A stretch of 64,000 nt of DNA from Phoronis australis (taxonomy: Eukaryota > Phoronida > Phoronidae), in assembly GCA_002633005.1 (NCBI GenBank), contig NMRA01000231.1:252082-316081 (forward strand), written 5' to 3'. This document shows, one piece after another, positions 13,001 through 26,650 of the stretch. Both the position numbers and the translations under genes were made by a program. Under the pieces are notes generated by a model. That model was given only the letters and a program-made list of their open reading frames with translations. It did no database searches and was not told the origin of the DNA. The stretch's first letter is position 1. Each line of letters opens with the position of its first letter.

Positions 13001-13845
13001 AGGTAAACTATGGAAATTTCAACAGCAAGTTGAAGGACACATACATGTACATTACTATGAGCATGTACATTAAGATCACACTCATCCATGTGTTCATATT
13101 TTTGGATTAAAATGAAATAGTGACGTCAGTGATAGTGATCATACAACTGCAGAAAAGGAGTACAGGAATTTTTGTGACCACACCATTGGAGGTGACAGGT
13201 ACAAGTCAAACGGTGATGGATAGAGTTGCAGGAATTCTAAGTAATTGTCAAGCGGCCATGGTTTCATAGTCTTTTCGCAGTGTATTCTTTGATAGTCTGT
13301 TAGTCTCATCTAAGCGCAATAGACTTATGTGGGGGCCAACTGTGTAGGAGAGATTGAGAGGTCCCAATGAAAACAAGTATGTCACAATGTTTATAAATGA
13401 AACATGATATTTAAGTTTCGACATATTTTGACGTAATCACAACATCTTATTGAATGCATCCATGGCCAGCAAGAGACAGCAGGAGGGGCTCACAGCAAAT
13501 TGTTGAGGATGTTATTCCTCATTCAACATCAGCATTTCATGGAAGTAAAAATGTTCAATATAACCGATTATAACCAAATTAATAAACAGTTTTTGTCCGC
13601 TCGTAATTGCAAACAGTATATACATGCGTGGTGTGATTGTAGTTTTATGCACATGCAAAGGACACAAAATAAGCCAAAGCCATCGGTGCAGCCACATGGA
13701 GACAGGCATCTAATAAAAAGTAACAGAATATCCAACAACAGTCTTGGATCTGAGCACTTAACAAAACACGAGCAACACTACACTATGAGGCCAAACAGCA
13801 ACACGGCACATGGTTGGGTTTTCCCCGGATGACCTACACAATAGT
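10080..13845 (-). other. ETHE1 downstream region / probable long 3' UTR
   Basis: No gene recognised. Contains the foldback element at 10822-11189. A 120-codon minus-strand frame at 12363-12725 shows no motif or family resemblance and is treated as chance. Directly after the stop codon is a partial duplicate of the last exon (see ETHE1). Confidence 0.4.
10822..11189. mobile_element. Foldback element with CCGTCCACACACA ends
   Basis: Left end CCGTCCACACACAG and right end CTGTGTGTGTGGACGG are inverted complements 368 bp apart. Inside, GTAAGGCAGAAGTTG near 10919 faces ACTTCTGCCTTACCCC near 11005, giving a second inverted pair. No coding capacity. No clear target-site duplication, so the superfamily is open. 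Confidence 0.6.
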
Positions 13846-16800
13846 TTATGGTTTGGGTTTTTCCCCGGTGTCACCTGGCTCATACAAACCACACTTCATG
13901 TTGGCGGGCACAGCTACATCTGAAGACAAGATAATAAGGAAGGTGTGGTGTAATACAGTAGAACAGTTAATGATGTAGAATAAAGAGGCCAAAAAATGGG
14001 CAGGTATGAATGGTGTAAAACTAATCACAGTCCGTAGTTCTAAACAGTTGGCAATTTTTCAAGCTGTATTAAAAATACAACAGAAAACAAACAAGAAAAA
14101 AAGTAATGTATAAGCATAAAAAATAGCCAAAAAGTCTTGTTCTGAAATTTCACCCATTACTGCACAGATGAGGGTACCTCGACTTGTTTTTGAAAATTAC
14201 AGAGAATGGCAGGAGCAGATTCATCCAGAACGTCAGTAAATATGGCAAAGTGTCTTTCAATTAGAACACAATATGAAGGTGGAACTGTGAAATTTCAATA
14301 ACTAAAAATTTTCAACAAGAGTACACAAGAACACAATTGACTGTTCTAAGATTTCCCATAGTACGCAATACAGTGAGCATTTGAAAAATCAAAAATGACA
14401 GTTTTGGCCGTTATTTTTGTTTGAATTTAAGGAAACTTTACCATGATCCAAGAGAAGAATGCAGGTGAATTCAACAGTATATATTAAGTTATCAACTTGA
14501 AGTATACATCCAACTCTCAAAACAGCGTGCTAGTTCCATGATGTCACACAAAACAGGAACAACTTTCTCCTTTTTCATTGGGCAAACTTAAGTACATAAG
14601 TGTAATTTGCTTTTTGATCACAGCCAAATATCATTTGAAGAATCAAATCATCATAACAGAAACCTGGGCATGGAAGTAAGAGTATAGACTGGCTATTAAT
14701 GAAAAAGCAATAACTGAGTAAGCCTGTATTCATAACAGCACTTGGGGGTTGGGAAATGCTTAATTAAGCGCAAAAAAGGAAAACTAAATCAAACTGTTTG
14801 AAACAGCTTCATTACATGTGCCATGTGGGTTGAAATCCCCTTATGTCCACAACATGTCAGATTCATCACAACTTTTTGAAAAACTTACGTTGAAAGTTGG
14901 CACAAATGTTATCTCCATAATATACTTAAACTTTCTTGTATGTTTACAACTGAAGAAGTTACCGTGAATAGTGAAACTAGAGATGAGAATACTAAACAAA
15001 ACAGGAATAAAAGATGTCCATTCAGCTTCATGACAAAATGTATTCTGAACTAATAATCAAGGTTGCCAACAGGTGGCGGTATCATACAACAATATTGCCA
15101 AAAGGTGGCAGCATCAATCAGACTCAATTTAAACTAAATTAGATTCTGAGCTTAAAAACACTAAGTTTCAACATTGTAAAATGACGTTTCATACTAACTA
15201 CATTCAGTACATTTGGATGCTGTCACCAATTTTATCTACGAGTCTGGAACCTACTACTGACTGTTCTAATCTTACACACTTACCGATTTGTTTAGGATAT
15301 GGCAGGTTGAGGTTATCCATAATCTTTACAAACTCATCCAGTGGCTTGGTCAGTCTTCCGTTGAACTGTTTTTCTTCAGCAACAGTCGACATTGACTGAC
15401 CTGAAATTACACCAAAGGTGTACTTCACTTGAATGTACTATAAACTTATGTTCATTTAGTTGCTAAAAATCATAATCCATGCCACAAAACCCATCCTAAA
15501 AAGAAAAAAGCTTAAGAGTTTCGACAGTCAGAGTGGTGGAGGTAGAACATGGCAGTGGTTACCAAGCAAATGTGATAATAAAAAATATCTAATGCACCAA
15601 AGGTAAAACGTGCATCGCAAACTCGTTTCCAAAAATGAAAAGGATACTGAGATTCAGTTGGTGAAATAATGTCATTGACAAAATAGAAGTACGAAGAACA
15701 AGAATGAAAATAAAAATATAAAATAATTAGGTAATCTGAGAAAAAAGATGTTCAACAAAAACTGCCACAAGAGATGTTGCATGTAAGCCTTTTTTTACCG
15801 CATGATGGCTAAAAACCATTCAACATCTGGTCATTACAACAATAGAGTGTAAAACTGCTTACCTGTGTAGTCATGGGCAGGGAAAATAAGTGTGTCATCA
15901 GGAAGTGAAAATATTTCGCGGTGCACCGACTCATAAAGAGTCTTAGGGTTACCTGTGAGTACAAAAAGACAAGAAAGAATATTAGTAAGGCAACGATGGA
16001 AACATTTTTGCAAAACCACAATAATAGCAAGAAAGGTGTCCATGTTGTTTTTACGAAAAACAAGCATATGACGTCATTACGTGGAATTACGATTGGAACA
16101 TCTTAGAAACACTTCCTACCAGCATTATGGAACAGCGCATGATGCACTGAACAGTATCTAAAAGCCTCATCAGAATCTCATCAGACAGATATGGTGTTCT
16201 CAAGTTGGGCACATTATAATTTTGTACATTTTTCTAAGATCCTGAACCTTAACAATGGCGGATAATGAGCCGATAAGTAAGCCTTGAGTCAAGGTTCAAA
16301 TTTTAGATTCACAAGACAGGTGACGACTGAATTTGTTTAAATGTAAAGAGATAACAATAACAGGTGCTTAGTTCTGCCACGTCTGACATGTTGCGAGTAC
16401 TTGCAAGAGCACCAGAGTTTAGTTGTTAAAATATCACGATACTGACAGTTAATTGTTCCCGACCTTGCTGGAAATCTGTCCGACCACATCCCCTGATCAA
16501 GAGTGCATCGCCTGTGAATATCATGCCATCTTCTCGCATCAAAAATGACAAGCAACCTGCAATCACATGGATTATTATAATTAGAAAGATGTTCAACCTG
16601 TAAAGCAAAAGATAGCAGGTAGAAGTAATTTTAAAGTATCTTATGTAATTGAAAGTTACAAGCTTACCGAGAAAACAAAATTGTTTTTCAATTGATTTAG
16701 ATTCCAGATGCGTATTTCTCCTCCCAGGCTTAATTCCTCTCCTTTTTAACAAAAATTGACTTTATAAATTTTGCTACGAAGTAAGGTCATAACAAGTTTA

Positions 16801-19800
16801 AACAACAACCTTATTTCACAAGTCGATCACACGTACCATCTGTGTGTCCAGGCGTCGGCCTGGCTTCTATCTTTTTATTCCCAAACTCGATGACGTCACC
16901 TGGCTCCAAAAGAATATCAGCCATGGCTGCAGAAGCTTTAGCGATGACACTCTTGCATGTTGGAACATCCTTCTTCAATTGGCCACTGCTGGTCACATGA
17001 TCAGCATGGCAGTGTGTATTTACTGCAAATAAACATTTCATTTAAAGCCGCTACATGTTCAACTTCTGTCAAAGACATGACCTCTTACTGCAATAAAAAC
17101 TGGTCCCAACTTGATCCTTACTCAGAGGAGAAATAATTTCTGTGCTTGAGACCATGATTGGCCCTTTAAGTGACCCATTAGGGCATTCTCCCTGTTCAGT
17201 GACTTTACTAGACACAGAGCTGTTAATTGTGAGTGTGTGATAACCTCTAGCTCCTTTATTAACTGCTAAGCAGTCTTTTATCTGGTACAGGACAACATGC
17301 AGGTCAATTATTTACCAACTTGAAGGCTTATTACCCAGGACATGTGAACACAGTCAAACCCAGTGCGTTGTTACGTTCGTTCGAACAGAAAAGATGGGCT
17401 TAACTTTGGTTGAAGATGGGCGATTTTGGTGATTCAAAAACTAAGCATGATGCAGTATCAGTATTTGATGAGGAATTCAGATGTTATTGGTTTATGTTAA
17501 AATATTTTATAACTTAAGTTTTATTTTTTAACATTACAACCCAGTCAGGCTACATAATTATGATCTCACAGGAGATTACAGCAATTATCGAACAAAAGAG
17601 AGCTGACCCTCCAACCATAAATACTAGAATGGACTTAATCAGTAGTCAACATATTGCCTACAGTGGTCATCAGCCCAACTTCTTGTTGTGCTTATACAAC
17701 CAAACAAGTTGGACTCAAGAGGAGAACATTGTAATGCAGTCACAGGCACTTTAAGAGCCTGGTCTCAAACAGTGGTGAACAACCAATTTTTCCAAAGCCA
17801 TAAACCCATCTGGCTAATGAATGATATAAACTAAAAGTGATCTTTGACGGAGGACAGGTTAATAATTAGCAGGTTTAACTGATTCACAGTCAAGTTAAGA
17901 ACTGCACTTCCCAGTGCAAAATGAATTTTGAGGATATATCTACAGCAAAAAAGGGGGATCATTAAAAACGTTAATCTGCTAAATGTTGTTAAAGTGTTGT
18001 AACAGTTATTTCCATGAAATTTAGAATTTAAAGTAAAAAAAAAGGAACGTACCCAACTCACCAATTGCCCCGTTAGGCAGTGACGGGGATAACTTGCCGA
18101 AAGGCACGTATACAAGTGAATAAAGTTCTAATCAATCACCTAGTATGTTTTCAAGCTTAAATTCTTTCAACACAGCTGAGTTATTGACATGTTTGCTTAG
18201 GCACTACGTAATGAGAATTACCTTTTGATTATGTAAGATACGTAAATGATATTTCATGTTCAATTTTGTTCAAAGCAGGTGGTGAATATGCAATGTTCAT
18301 GCAGACCTTATTAACACTGTTAAAGAGACGTGTATTACTAGAATGAATGACTAGGCTTTGCAGTGATGGTGGACATGAAAAAAATGCAACTTTTTGAAAA
18401 CGTGATATTTACTACATCTTTCAGATGGACAGATGAAAATGCAAACTTCCGAAAATGCAAACTTCCGAAAATGCTGATAGACATGTAGCCATAATATAAT
18501 ATAGCATATTAGTGCAGACGAAGAAAGCTTTGAAAAAGAACAAATAATTGTCGCATCTTCGGTTGTATTGACGTAATCATGTGGATGGAAAAATTTTGAA
18601 CACGTATGCTTCAAAAACAGAGAGTGAATTGCTTTTAGAAAACGCAAAAAATGTGATTTCAACATGAAAACAGTGTCGTGTGTGGACAGGTCCTTAACAT
18701 ATGAATGATAGCAAACTGTGGGCCACAAAAGCCAGGTTACAGCCGACAGTCATGAGTTTGTGATAAGAGTAGGCAATGAAGTCGGCACAGCACATGAGGT
18801 CTACTGCCAGTTTGCTAAAAATTACCAGACCAGTCAGTTATCTTTGTTACCGGTCACTGACTTGTTTCTGACCAGCCCTACAGAAATTTGTGACCTTTGA
18901 TAATGTCCAGTTTGATTATTTCTGTAGATAAGCAAAATAATGATGAGTTACCACTCCATTACCACCTATAGTGAAACGCGCAACTTCAATACTTGCAACA
19001 GTCAACTTTGTAACCTAATTCGGGTTGTTTTAGCTTTTCCATTCAAAACTGGCAATGACCTTGTTTTTGAGGTTTAACAGTGGGAAAATCGACTTTGTTT
19101 TGACGAGGATTTTGTTTACTTGACTTGAACTACAGCTTTACACACTTTTCGATATTTAACGTTTAAGGCTACTTTGTTACAGCCAAGCGACATGAATCCT
19201 GCGGTGGAGGGGGAAAATTTAGCTCCCTCTTTTGTTCATACCATTTTTATGGCAAAGAGTTCAGTTCTCATGTGATTCTGTTGATATATATGGTTAAGCC
19301 CAGGGTCAAATCAAAGGTCAGAGGTCAAAACTGGATAGCATCCTTGTGGCTAATAACTTTTTCTATAGCTCAACTTTTATTTTCCACAATGATTAGTTGG
19401 TAATATAGGATTACAGTGTGAAACGTACAAAATTCTAGCGAACTGCGACTCACGAGTTTCTTTGCTTGTATCGGGACACAGTAATGAATAGAAGACAACT
19501 GTAAGCGCTCATCAGTTGACCATTTACTGGAATCGCCAGCATAGTTGACAGAAAGGCCTCGACCAGTTCTCTACGGGCATTCCATCTCATTACAACCATG
19601 TGTCTACAGGATTTCTGCACAAATGGGGCAATGACTTATGAAAAACTGAGTGTTACCTGGAGATGGTTATAGAGAGCAACTAACCTTTAGGTTATGGGCT
19701 GAGTGCCTTGTTCAGCCCATTGCTGCTGCCTCTCATGTTTCTACGCGTACCACCTGTCCACCAAAATTTCCAACCCTGCCATTAACCTAATTGAACAATA

Positions 19801-22575
19801 ATTTGGATACATACCCTATGAAAATGTTAAATAGTTTCATTGAAAAACAAAACATTCTCTTGTCGCTTTTATCGGTACTTTAGTAATTCTTTACTTACGC
19901 GCATAAATAAGTTTAAGACCGAGCTGTTCAGCGACTCGTTTGTCTCGTTCCACCGTTTCCAGCACTGGGTCTATCAAGATGGCATCCTTAGTCTCAGGAT
20001 CACCAAGTAGGTATGTGTAGGTGAATGACTTGTGCTCAAATAGCTGCAACAGGAAACAAGTAGAAATGTAATGGAATGTTTTTCTGCAGTTTGCACAAAA
20101 CACCCAAAAAGGAGTCATTGTTTTATGACACTGACTATAGTTCATGAAACATTTCATATTTTTATTTCAAACAGCAAACTTTTTAAATTTGAAACGTTGA
20201 TTTGGCATTGAATTAATTGGTATGCGCATTGAGAGACGTCAAATTTGCCGGATAGGCAAACACAAGTCGGTGCAGATCTTAGATGTTCTGAATTCGTGGC
20301 CAAAAGGAATTTATTTAAGAAACAACTTCTTGTCTAGTATTTACTCAAGTCAACTATACTTCCTTCTGAATCCCAACAAAATAAAGTGAAATGCAACAAG
20401 CCAATTTTGATCTTGAAACAAGCATGCTTTTGAAAAGTCCAATTCCACATTTTTATGAGATGGTATTAGAGCTATAATACTACATAGCTAAAAAACTTGG
20501 TGCTCCCTAATTTTTTTCTCACGTACGATATGAAACATGACAGGGGCTTCAAAATAAAAGAATAAAGAAACTGATTAATGATCTAACTGTTTATGTACAA
20601 ATGAAATGCTGTCCAGATAACGATGGATTAGAATATAAAATAGTAAAAATACCCTTGACAAAGAGCACATCGCTTGAAACGGGGAGAATATTTTAGTACC
20701 GATGCTCGTCGTTTCATTTTTACTCAGTATTTTATATATTTATTTTGAACAGATTAAGTGTAATATTGCATTGGAAACACAGAGGGTAAGGTATTGTGTT
20801 ATCTGTTTGTGATCAGGGATGAGTGAACTGTAATTTGTCACAATTGAGAATGTGTAAGTCATGATAACACTGGTAGAATGTCAAAAGTTAAAAAGAAACT
20901 GACGCCGTGCAACAGAAGTCTGTTTTCAAAATGCTTTATATAACTAATTCAAAATATCTGAGGCAGTTTAATTTTCAACAGTCTAGCCCTCAGGTGCCTG
21001 TTTAGAACGCTTCTAACAGAAAACAAATATTTCCTTATTCAGTGACCACCCACTTGGAAAGAATTCCGCTAGTTCATTATTTTTCAAATGCAGCTCATAA
21101 AGTTTCAGGTCACTACAGCCCCACACCTAGCTGAAATTCAATTGATCAGACGAAAAATAACCAATCTCATGCAAGCTCAGGGGCCAGACTAATCGAAACT
21201 TATATTCAGTACATACATGTCAACCAATATGGTATAACGTATTCGTTACATATTTTCTCCCGCGTAGTGCCAATATGCTACGTATTTTAGGTAACTGATA
21301 CGCATTTTCGCCAATATTCCCAATGAATTAAGTTTTCAAACCTTCACGTTGGCCTTACTGGCAATCTCTTTTTGTCAAAATAATCTCATACCACGAGCCT
21401 TGGTTGATAGCTAGGAACATAAGAGCTATCAGTTACCAAAGGATAATAACAACACTCAGTTACTAGAATGTAAGAGCCTCTAATATAGTAGGTATATACA
21501 CGCAATGTATTTTTTACACTTGACCTTATTTTGAATTGTTTCCATCAGTGCTATGGTTTGCTTTGTTTTTTTTACATAAAACTACTATGGTTAGAGCAAA
21601 AATGGTTGACAAGTATGAAAGTCATGAACAACTTGAAAATGATATAAATCAGAAAGCACGGGTTCAATTTTAAAGCGGTAAAAGTCTTTCGTCACGAAAA
21701 TCGCTATGGATAATTTAGACCATGCACTTGTCATTTCATGACATTTATCTCAAATTGTTGCTCAGACAAATTGGATGTGATTTGCAGGTTTTGAAAGAAC
21801 TGATATATAGCTTTTATATGAAATCAGGGTCCTAAATATGGATTGTCATAGCTAGGGTGTCATACTTAAGTGTAAAATAAGTCTGATTTTGAGAAAGGTA
21901 CTTTCAGTTCTTAGAAAACACCCATGACAGAAATCACTTGTCATCTAAATGAGCTGCAACTAAATTTATAGTGCTAAGTGATGGTGTAAATCAAAAGTTT
22001 GCTTCTTGGACAGAATAAGGTGTAATTACAGTGGCTTTATTTTCCCTTACAAAAATGTTTGGTGGTGCCCCCGAAGGTTGGACAATTTTAACTGCCTTCA
22101 CTTATAGTTGCCTCAAGCCATGTTCAATCTTCTCATGCATCTTTGTCATTATGCACGCACGAGTGTTGATCAGATGTTTATTGTCCTATCTGAATGTTTA
22201 TTCCACGTGCTTATTCCAAATATTACTCATGGAACGCCAAGTAACACATACGCGATCTTGATATCATGGCCACATCAAGGTCAATAAATCGCAACCTATT
22301 TCCGAGTAGGCTATGTCGTATAAAAAATAAGGTTAGAAATCCACGACAATCAGACCGTGCAGACACGACTGTCACGTCCGCCAGATTGTTGTGTGGGGGC
22401 TCTGGGGCCGTAGTCTATTAGTATTAGATTAGCAAATCTTGTTATCGCTCACCTGTCTGAAAATTAAGGGATTTTTACTCCCATTAATGTATCTTCTGTA
22501 CATGGCAGATGGACCAGTTGCAAAACGTCTGAAAGCAGTCCTGAGCAGTTCACTAGACTTAGTTCTCAATGCCAT
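13846..22575 (-). CDS. ETHE1: Persulfide dioxygenase ETHE1, mitochondrial, 7 exons, complete
   Basis: Oxidises glutathione persulfide to sulfite in the mitochondrial matrix (sulfide oxidation). Exons in transcription order: 22575-22453, 20043-19899, 17022-16837, 16556-16464, 15952-15863, 15400-15284, 13919-13846; 828 nt, 275 residues (human 254). Residues 1-41 are Arg/Ser-rich with few acids, like a mitochondrial presequence. The metallo-beta-lactamase fold shows HCHADH at 93-98 and the iron ligands His93, His149 and Asp168, whose spacing (56 and 19) equals human His79/His135/Asp154. Also seen: [31 protein letters not shown]. The donor after the 16464 exon is non-consensus (G|GTCGGG) but homology fixes the frame. 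The C-terminal EKPKP tail comes from sequence that is repeated just past the stop. Divergent with ANAPC13. Confidence 0.96.
15065..15111 (+). promoter_or_regulatory. Two CTCF-like motifs, 32 bp apart
   Basis: GCCAACAGGTGGCGG (15065-15079) and GCCAAAAGGTGGCAG (15097-15111), same orientation, in an ETHE1 intron. Both resemble the bilaterian CTCF core. Motif resemblance only. Confidence 0.3.
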
Positions 22576-22986
22576 TGCACTCGAATCCTTTATATATATG
22601 CGACAAACCCAAATAAAGAATGCTAAGCTACAGTCCCTATTATTTACGTCGGAAAGTAGGTCACGGACAGCACGTTGCGTGACCTTCCGGTGAAAACAAG
22701 CCAATGGATGTTGGCGAACTTCGCGCATTTTAAAATGTTTGTTCAAAGATAAAATAAGAATTGAAATCTCGACATCGCCTATAAGTTCTGTTCGTGATAA
22801 TCGTAATATAGAACGGAAATTCATCTGCTCATATAGGTGAAACCTCAAAGGGCAAACGATTCAACCAAAATTTGGCGGGAAATTATTGAACTTCCCTTCC
22901 GGGTTTTGATTGACAAGCGCGGCTGTTGGGTGATAAGTCATCGATTTGTTCGTGATCACCGCGGCACAGTTTATTTAGGTGGAGAA
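22576..22986. promoter_or_regulatory. Shared divergent promoter ETHE1 / ANAPC13
   Basis: ETHE1 starts leftwards at 22575. On the right a consensus donor (GGAGAA|GTAAGT) at 22986/22987 fits a non-coding first exon of ANAPC13, whose coding exon begins with an acceptor at 24817. TTTGGCGGGAAA at 22871-22882 is a textbook E2F site. The exon assignment is inferred from splice sites and position. Confidence 0.55.
22871..22882 (+). promoter_or_regulatory. E2F binding site
   Basis: TTTGGCGGGAAA matches the E2F/DP consensus along its full length. It lies about 100 bp left of the proposed ANAPC13 first-exon donor and 296 bp from the ETHE1 start codon. E2F control would suit an APC/C subunit. Confidence 0.55.
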
Positions 22987-24827
22987 GTAAGTTGAGAACT
23001 CAAGGTGATGACTTGCAGAATAGTTGCGCCATTTAGTGTAGCGAATTTTTGTTACACATTGGCCCCTCGATCACCCATTTTCTCATTTACCAAAAGGTAA
23101 AACTTGTGTCCGAATCGCGGGATGAATTGGTTGGTGAACAAGATGGCCAACTATAAAAGCTAAAATTTAATATAAGTTGACATGTAATTTGCTCTGCAAA
23201 ATGTTGTGAACGTGATATGAGTGCATGAACTTGTCTTCTAATTAAGTACGTATGTTCCTCGGCTGTTCCAAGTTCATGTACATGTATCCACGATCTTGAA
23301 ATCAAGCGGAATTCCAAGTTCAAGCACAGCAGCATTACCATGTCCATTGTCGAAATACTTTGGCCCTCTAGAGTAGCCACAGGGCCCACGAGCCTCAATC
23401 AGCCCCTACCCCCTTTGAAAAACATTAAAAATCACTTAAAAATTCACACCCAGATTAAAGAAATCTCCGTCAAGGTTAGAATCACTCCTAACGTACTCTC
23501 ACAGACCATCGGTTTCCAAATGTAATTATTAACAGTATTAACTGCATGTGGGTACAATTTGTGATGACTGCATCAGGGGAGATTGGGAATTTGCGCCTAA
23601 CCCGAGCAAAAATTTGATTCCCGTTTGAAAACAGCCATTCAGTGGTTGTTGTAGTTGGACAATGCTTCTCTATATCCACTCCTCTGTCGCTGTCCACCCA
23701 TGATATCTCAAAAGTTGGTCTATTAGCTCCTATTGTGTTGTCCAGAGCAATTATCGCATTAGCCATGTTAATGCAGGGCGATAAAATAATCAATTGAAAT
23801 GTCAAGGACAGACACTGGGAATTTTTTAACGAATTTGCATGACTTCTGAAATTGAAATTCTTGAGAAGAGTTAGTGTAGAATCCTTCTTTCTCAGAAGAA
23901 ATATGATAAAAATTAGTCTAAACGCAGTCACTGTGATGTGTTTTTATTTCTTGACATCAGTTGTGAGTCTATGCATGTTTACATTAATGTATTCATTCAG
24001 CAAGGTAGGTAATTGGCAGTTACCTCTGTGATCATGACATCGGCCAAAAGAATGAGCCTGGCGCTTAACAAAAGAAAGATTGATATCAGGCCTCTGAAAA
24101 CTGGTGTGGGGTGGAATAGGGACTAAACGGGAGTAAGTTCTTCTGTCTCGTGAGAAGGAAAAAAACAGTGCAGGTGGCCTGTTGTCATTTGCAGTTCATC
24201 AGACATGAGCTAAAAGCACGAGAGCCTCACCATGATTCTTTGTGAAGGAACTTTTCAAGTCTGCCTGTCTCCTTTTAGAAAACGGACGCTAGAAACAGAC
24301 CCTTTACCCTCAAATGAGCGAGGGCCGTGAACAGCCAGCACACCTTATTGGGTGGGACACAACTCACAAATTCACCAAAAAATAGTTCCACTAACCAATC
24401 CTAGTTAGCAGACAAAACTCTGTGTCTGTTAATTGCCCACATAGTTGGACATGTTATTCAATTACTAATTAAGTCCTTGAAGTACATTAATGTTACAGTT
24501 AATGATTGACTATGCAATGGTTATTTTACGTCTTTTAACAGAGACATATTCTGTGGAATGTTCGTTATTAGTTACGCTAAACATTTTACCGTCACATGAT
24601 TCCGTGTGCGACAGTTTCAGCACAGATTTGCTATTCTACACAGATGGGTAACTATGCTCAGGTACACGTGACTGATAAAAGCAAATTTTTGTAAACAAAA
24701 GTTCTATCAAATGCTTTGTGCCTTTTAGATAATTCTGATTTCTGAAGACTCTGTCTCTGTCAGGTGGATATGATTGATACAACTTTTACTGTGCAGTGAT
24801 TGCTAATTTATTTCAGTCAAAGTCACC

Positions 24828-25055
24828 ATGGATAGCCAGGTGCAACGTGATGGAAGGCAACTGGAGGTCATTGACAAGAACTGGCAAGAAGACAAACTCC
24901 CCCATGAGGACGTGGTAGTTCCCCAGATAGAATTGCCCGAGTTGGAGCCCGATAATGGACACAGCAATGAAACACTACGAGAACAGGAACAAAAATGGAA
25001 TGACTTGGCTCTCGGAAACCTACTGAGTTCACAGTCTCAGAATCAGCCCAGTTGA
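24828..25055 (+). CDS. ANAPC13: Anaphase-promoting complex subunit 13
   Basis: Small structural subunit of the APC/C ubiquitin ligase (Swm1/Apc13 family), which stabilises the TPR lobe. A single coding exon gives 75 residues, against 74 in human. The family pattern is clear: MDSQVQRDGR at the N-terminus, WQEDKLPHEDVVVPQIELPE in the middle, and EQEQKWNDLALGNL near the end. An acceptor (TTATTTCAG) at 24816/24817 precedes the ATG by 11 nt, and the start has a good context (CACCATGG). The 5' UTR exon is probably the one ending at 22986. No strong polyadenylation signal was found close downstream. Confidence 0.96.
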   Translation: MDSQVQRDGRQLEVIDKNWQEDKLPHEDVVVPQIELPELEPDNGHSNETLREQEQKWNDLALGNLLSSQSQNQPS

Positions 25056-25661
25056 CACACTGCAGGTTGGAAGAGATCCGTTACAAAACAATGTTGATGT
25101 TGCTGTTAGTTTTGATGACTGACATTAAGATTTGTTGCTCTGATGGTCTTGCCTGTGACTGGCCAGGATCTTTGCAACTGGCATACCAATCCCACTCGCT
25201 TCAAGAATTGAATGCAGGCGAGTTCAGTTTTGGCAAGTTCTCTGTATTTGTGTGGTCATATCTCCTCATGCAGTTTTTAGTTGGTTCCCAGTGAATAGTA
25301 ATGGTAAACACAAAACCTCTATAGCTAATTACACATGGGAGAACTTTAATACTTTACTGGATGGTTATTTTGAAGTTGGATTACATCTCATTCACATGGT
25401 GAGAATTAATCTTCTCATGCGTTAGTTTGTGTAAACTTTGCAAATGTGTACAAGTAAGTATGCTTAAAAAGGCGTTACAACCATGCACAACTTTTAAGAA
25501 GATGTGATTTTTGCCAATAGAAGGAGGTCAAGTCTTACCAATGTTGTTTGTTTTAGCATACATATGTGGTGCTTGATAACTTGGTGATAAACCATGAATT
25601 GTTCATAAAGTCTGCTATACATGAAGTTCAGACCTCCCAGAAAACTTTCCAGTTTCCACTG

Positions 25662-25748
25662 AAAGAAGGCTAAACAGGACACACGCACTTCAAAGAAATG
25701 TCATAAAAGAAGGCTAAACAGAACACACGCACTTCAAAGAAATGTCAT
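25662..25748. repeat. 44-bp direct duplication
   Basis: Two adjacent copies beginning AAAGAAGGCTAAACAG, differing by about one base, with the second starting at 25706. Recent local duplication. Confidence 0.9.
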
Positions 25749-26650
25749 TGAAAAGCAGGAATAATGCAAAACAAAGTAAGAAACTCTTAAAGCAGCTATA
25801 GTAGTATGTGAAAGTCTCAAGATACCAGTTTATAGGACACAAACTGATAAATTCTACTCTCATGTATGGACAAGACACGTTTTACCAAATTACGGCTTTG
25901 CCATTTTTGAGTTCAGTGTCATGGGCTTGCTACACTCAGGCCTTAGTTTGAAAAAATGTGAGCACTCACAACTATATTTTCCATTATTGATTAATCCAAA
26001 ACCATTTTTGGATAGAGGCTTGGTTCTCAATTGGTTTTGAGTGTCATCACTGAGTACCAGCAAGGCAGATATCTTCGAACACTTGTCAGACATTCTGAGA
26101 ATACATCAAAACATGGATGTTCCATTTCCCTAGTGAGCAACAGTGGGCGTTTCCCAAAGCTATCACATGAAGATTTACTCGTGGTCAAGGAGCCTTTGCT
26201 AGGACTTGGAAATTCCTCTAAAGAGAATTTCCTTTTTTGGTTTCGATTTCCTCTATAATATATGATTTCCAGATAAATCTTTTTTCGTCTCTTTCTTTCA
26301 TAATTATTTTGACAACTAATATTTCTATCACATGAGCCTATTTGTTTGTGGATTGATATATCACTTGGAAAATTTTCCTCTTTTTTGTCATTGGTCATTC
26401 CAAGCCCTGATTTACCCATTGGTGAGCAGGTTGAATTCTGTTTTAATTAGCGGCAGAGAACCAGTTTCAATATTGCAATTTAGTAATGTTTATCACGTTC
26501 CAGGCCTCTTTTAAAGTTGGTAAAACTCACCTTCTATCATCATCTATGATTTATACCACTTAACATAGTAAAACTGGTATCAAATGATTTGTTTCTTGTT
26601 GATTTTTAGGCTTGTCTAGATCTTGCAGGTTGTTACTGCTTGAGGTCAGG

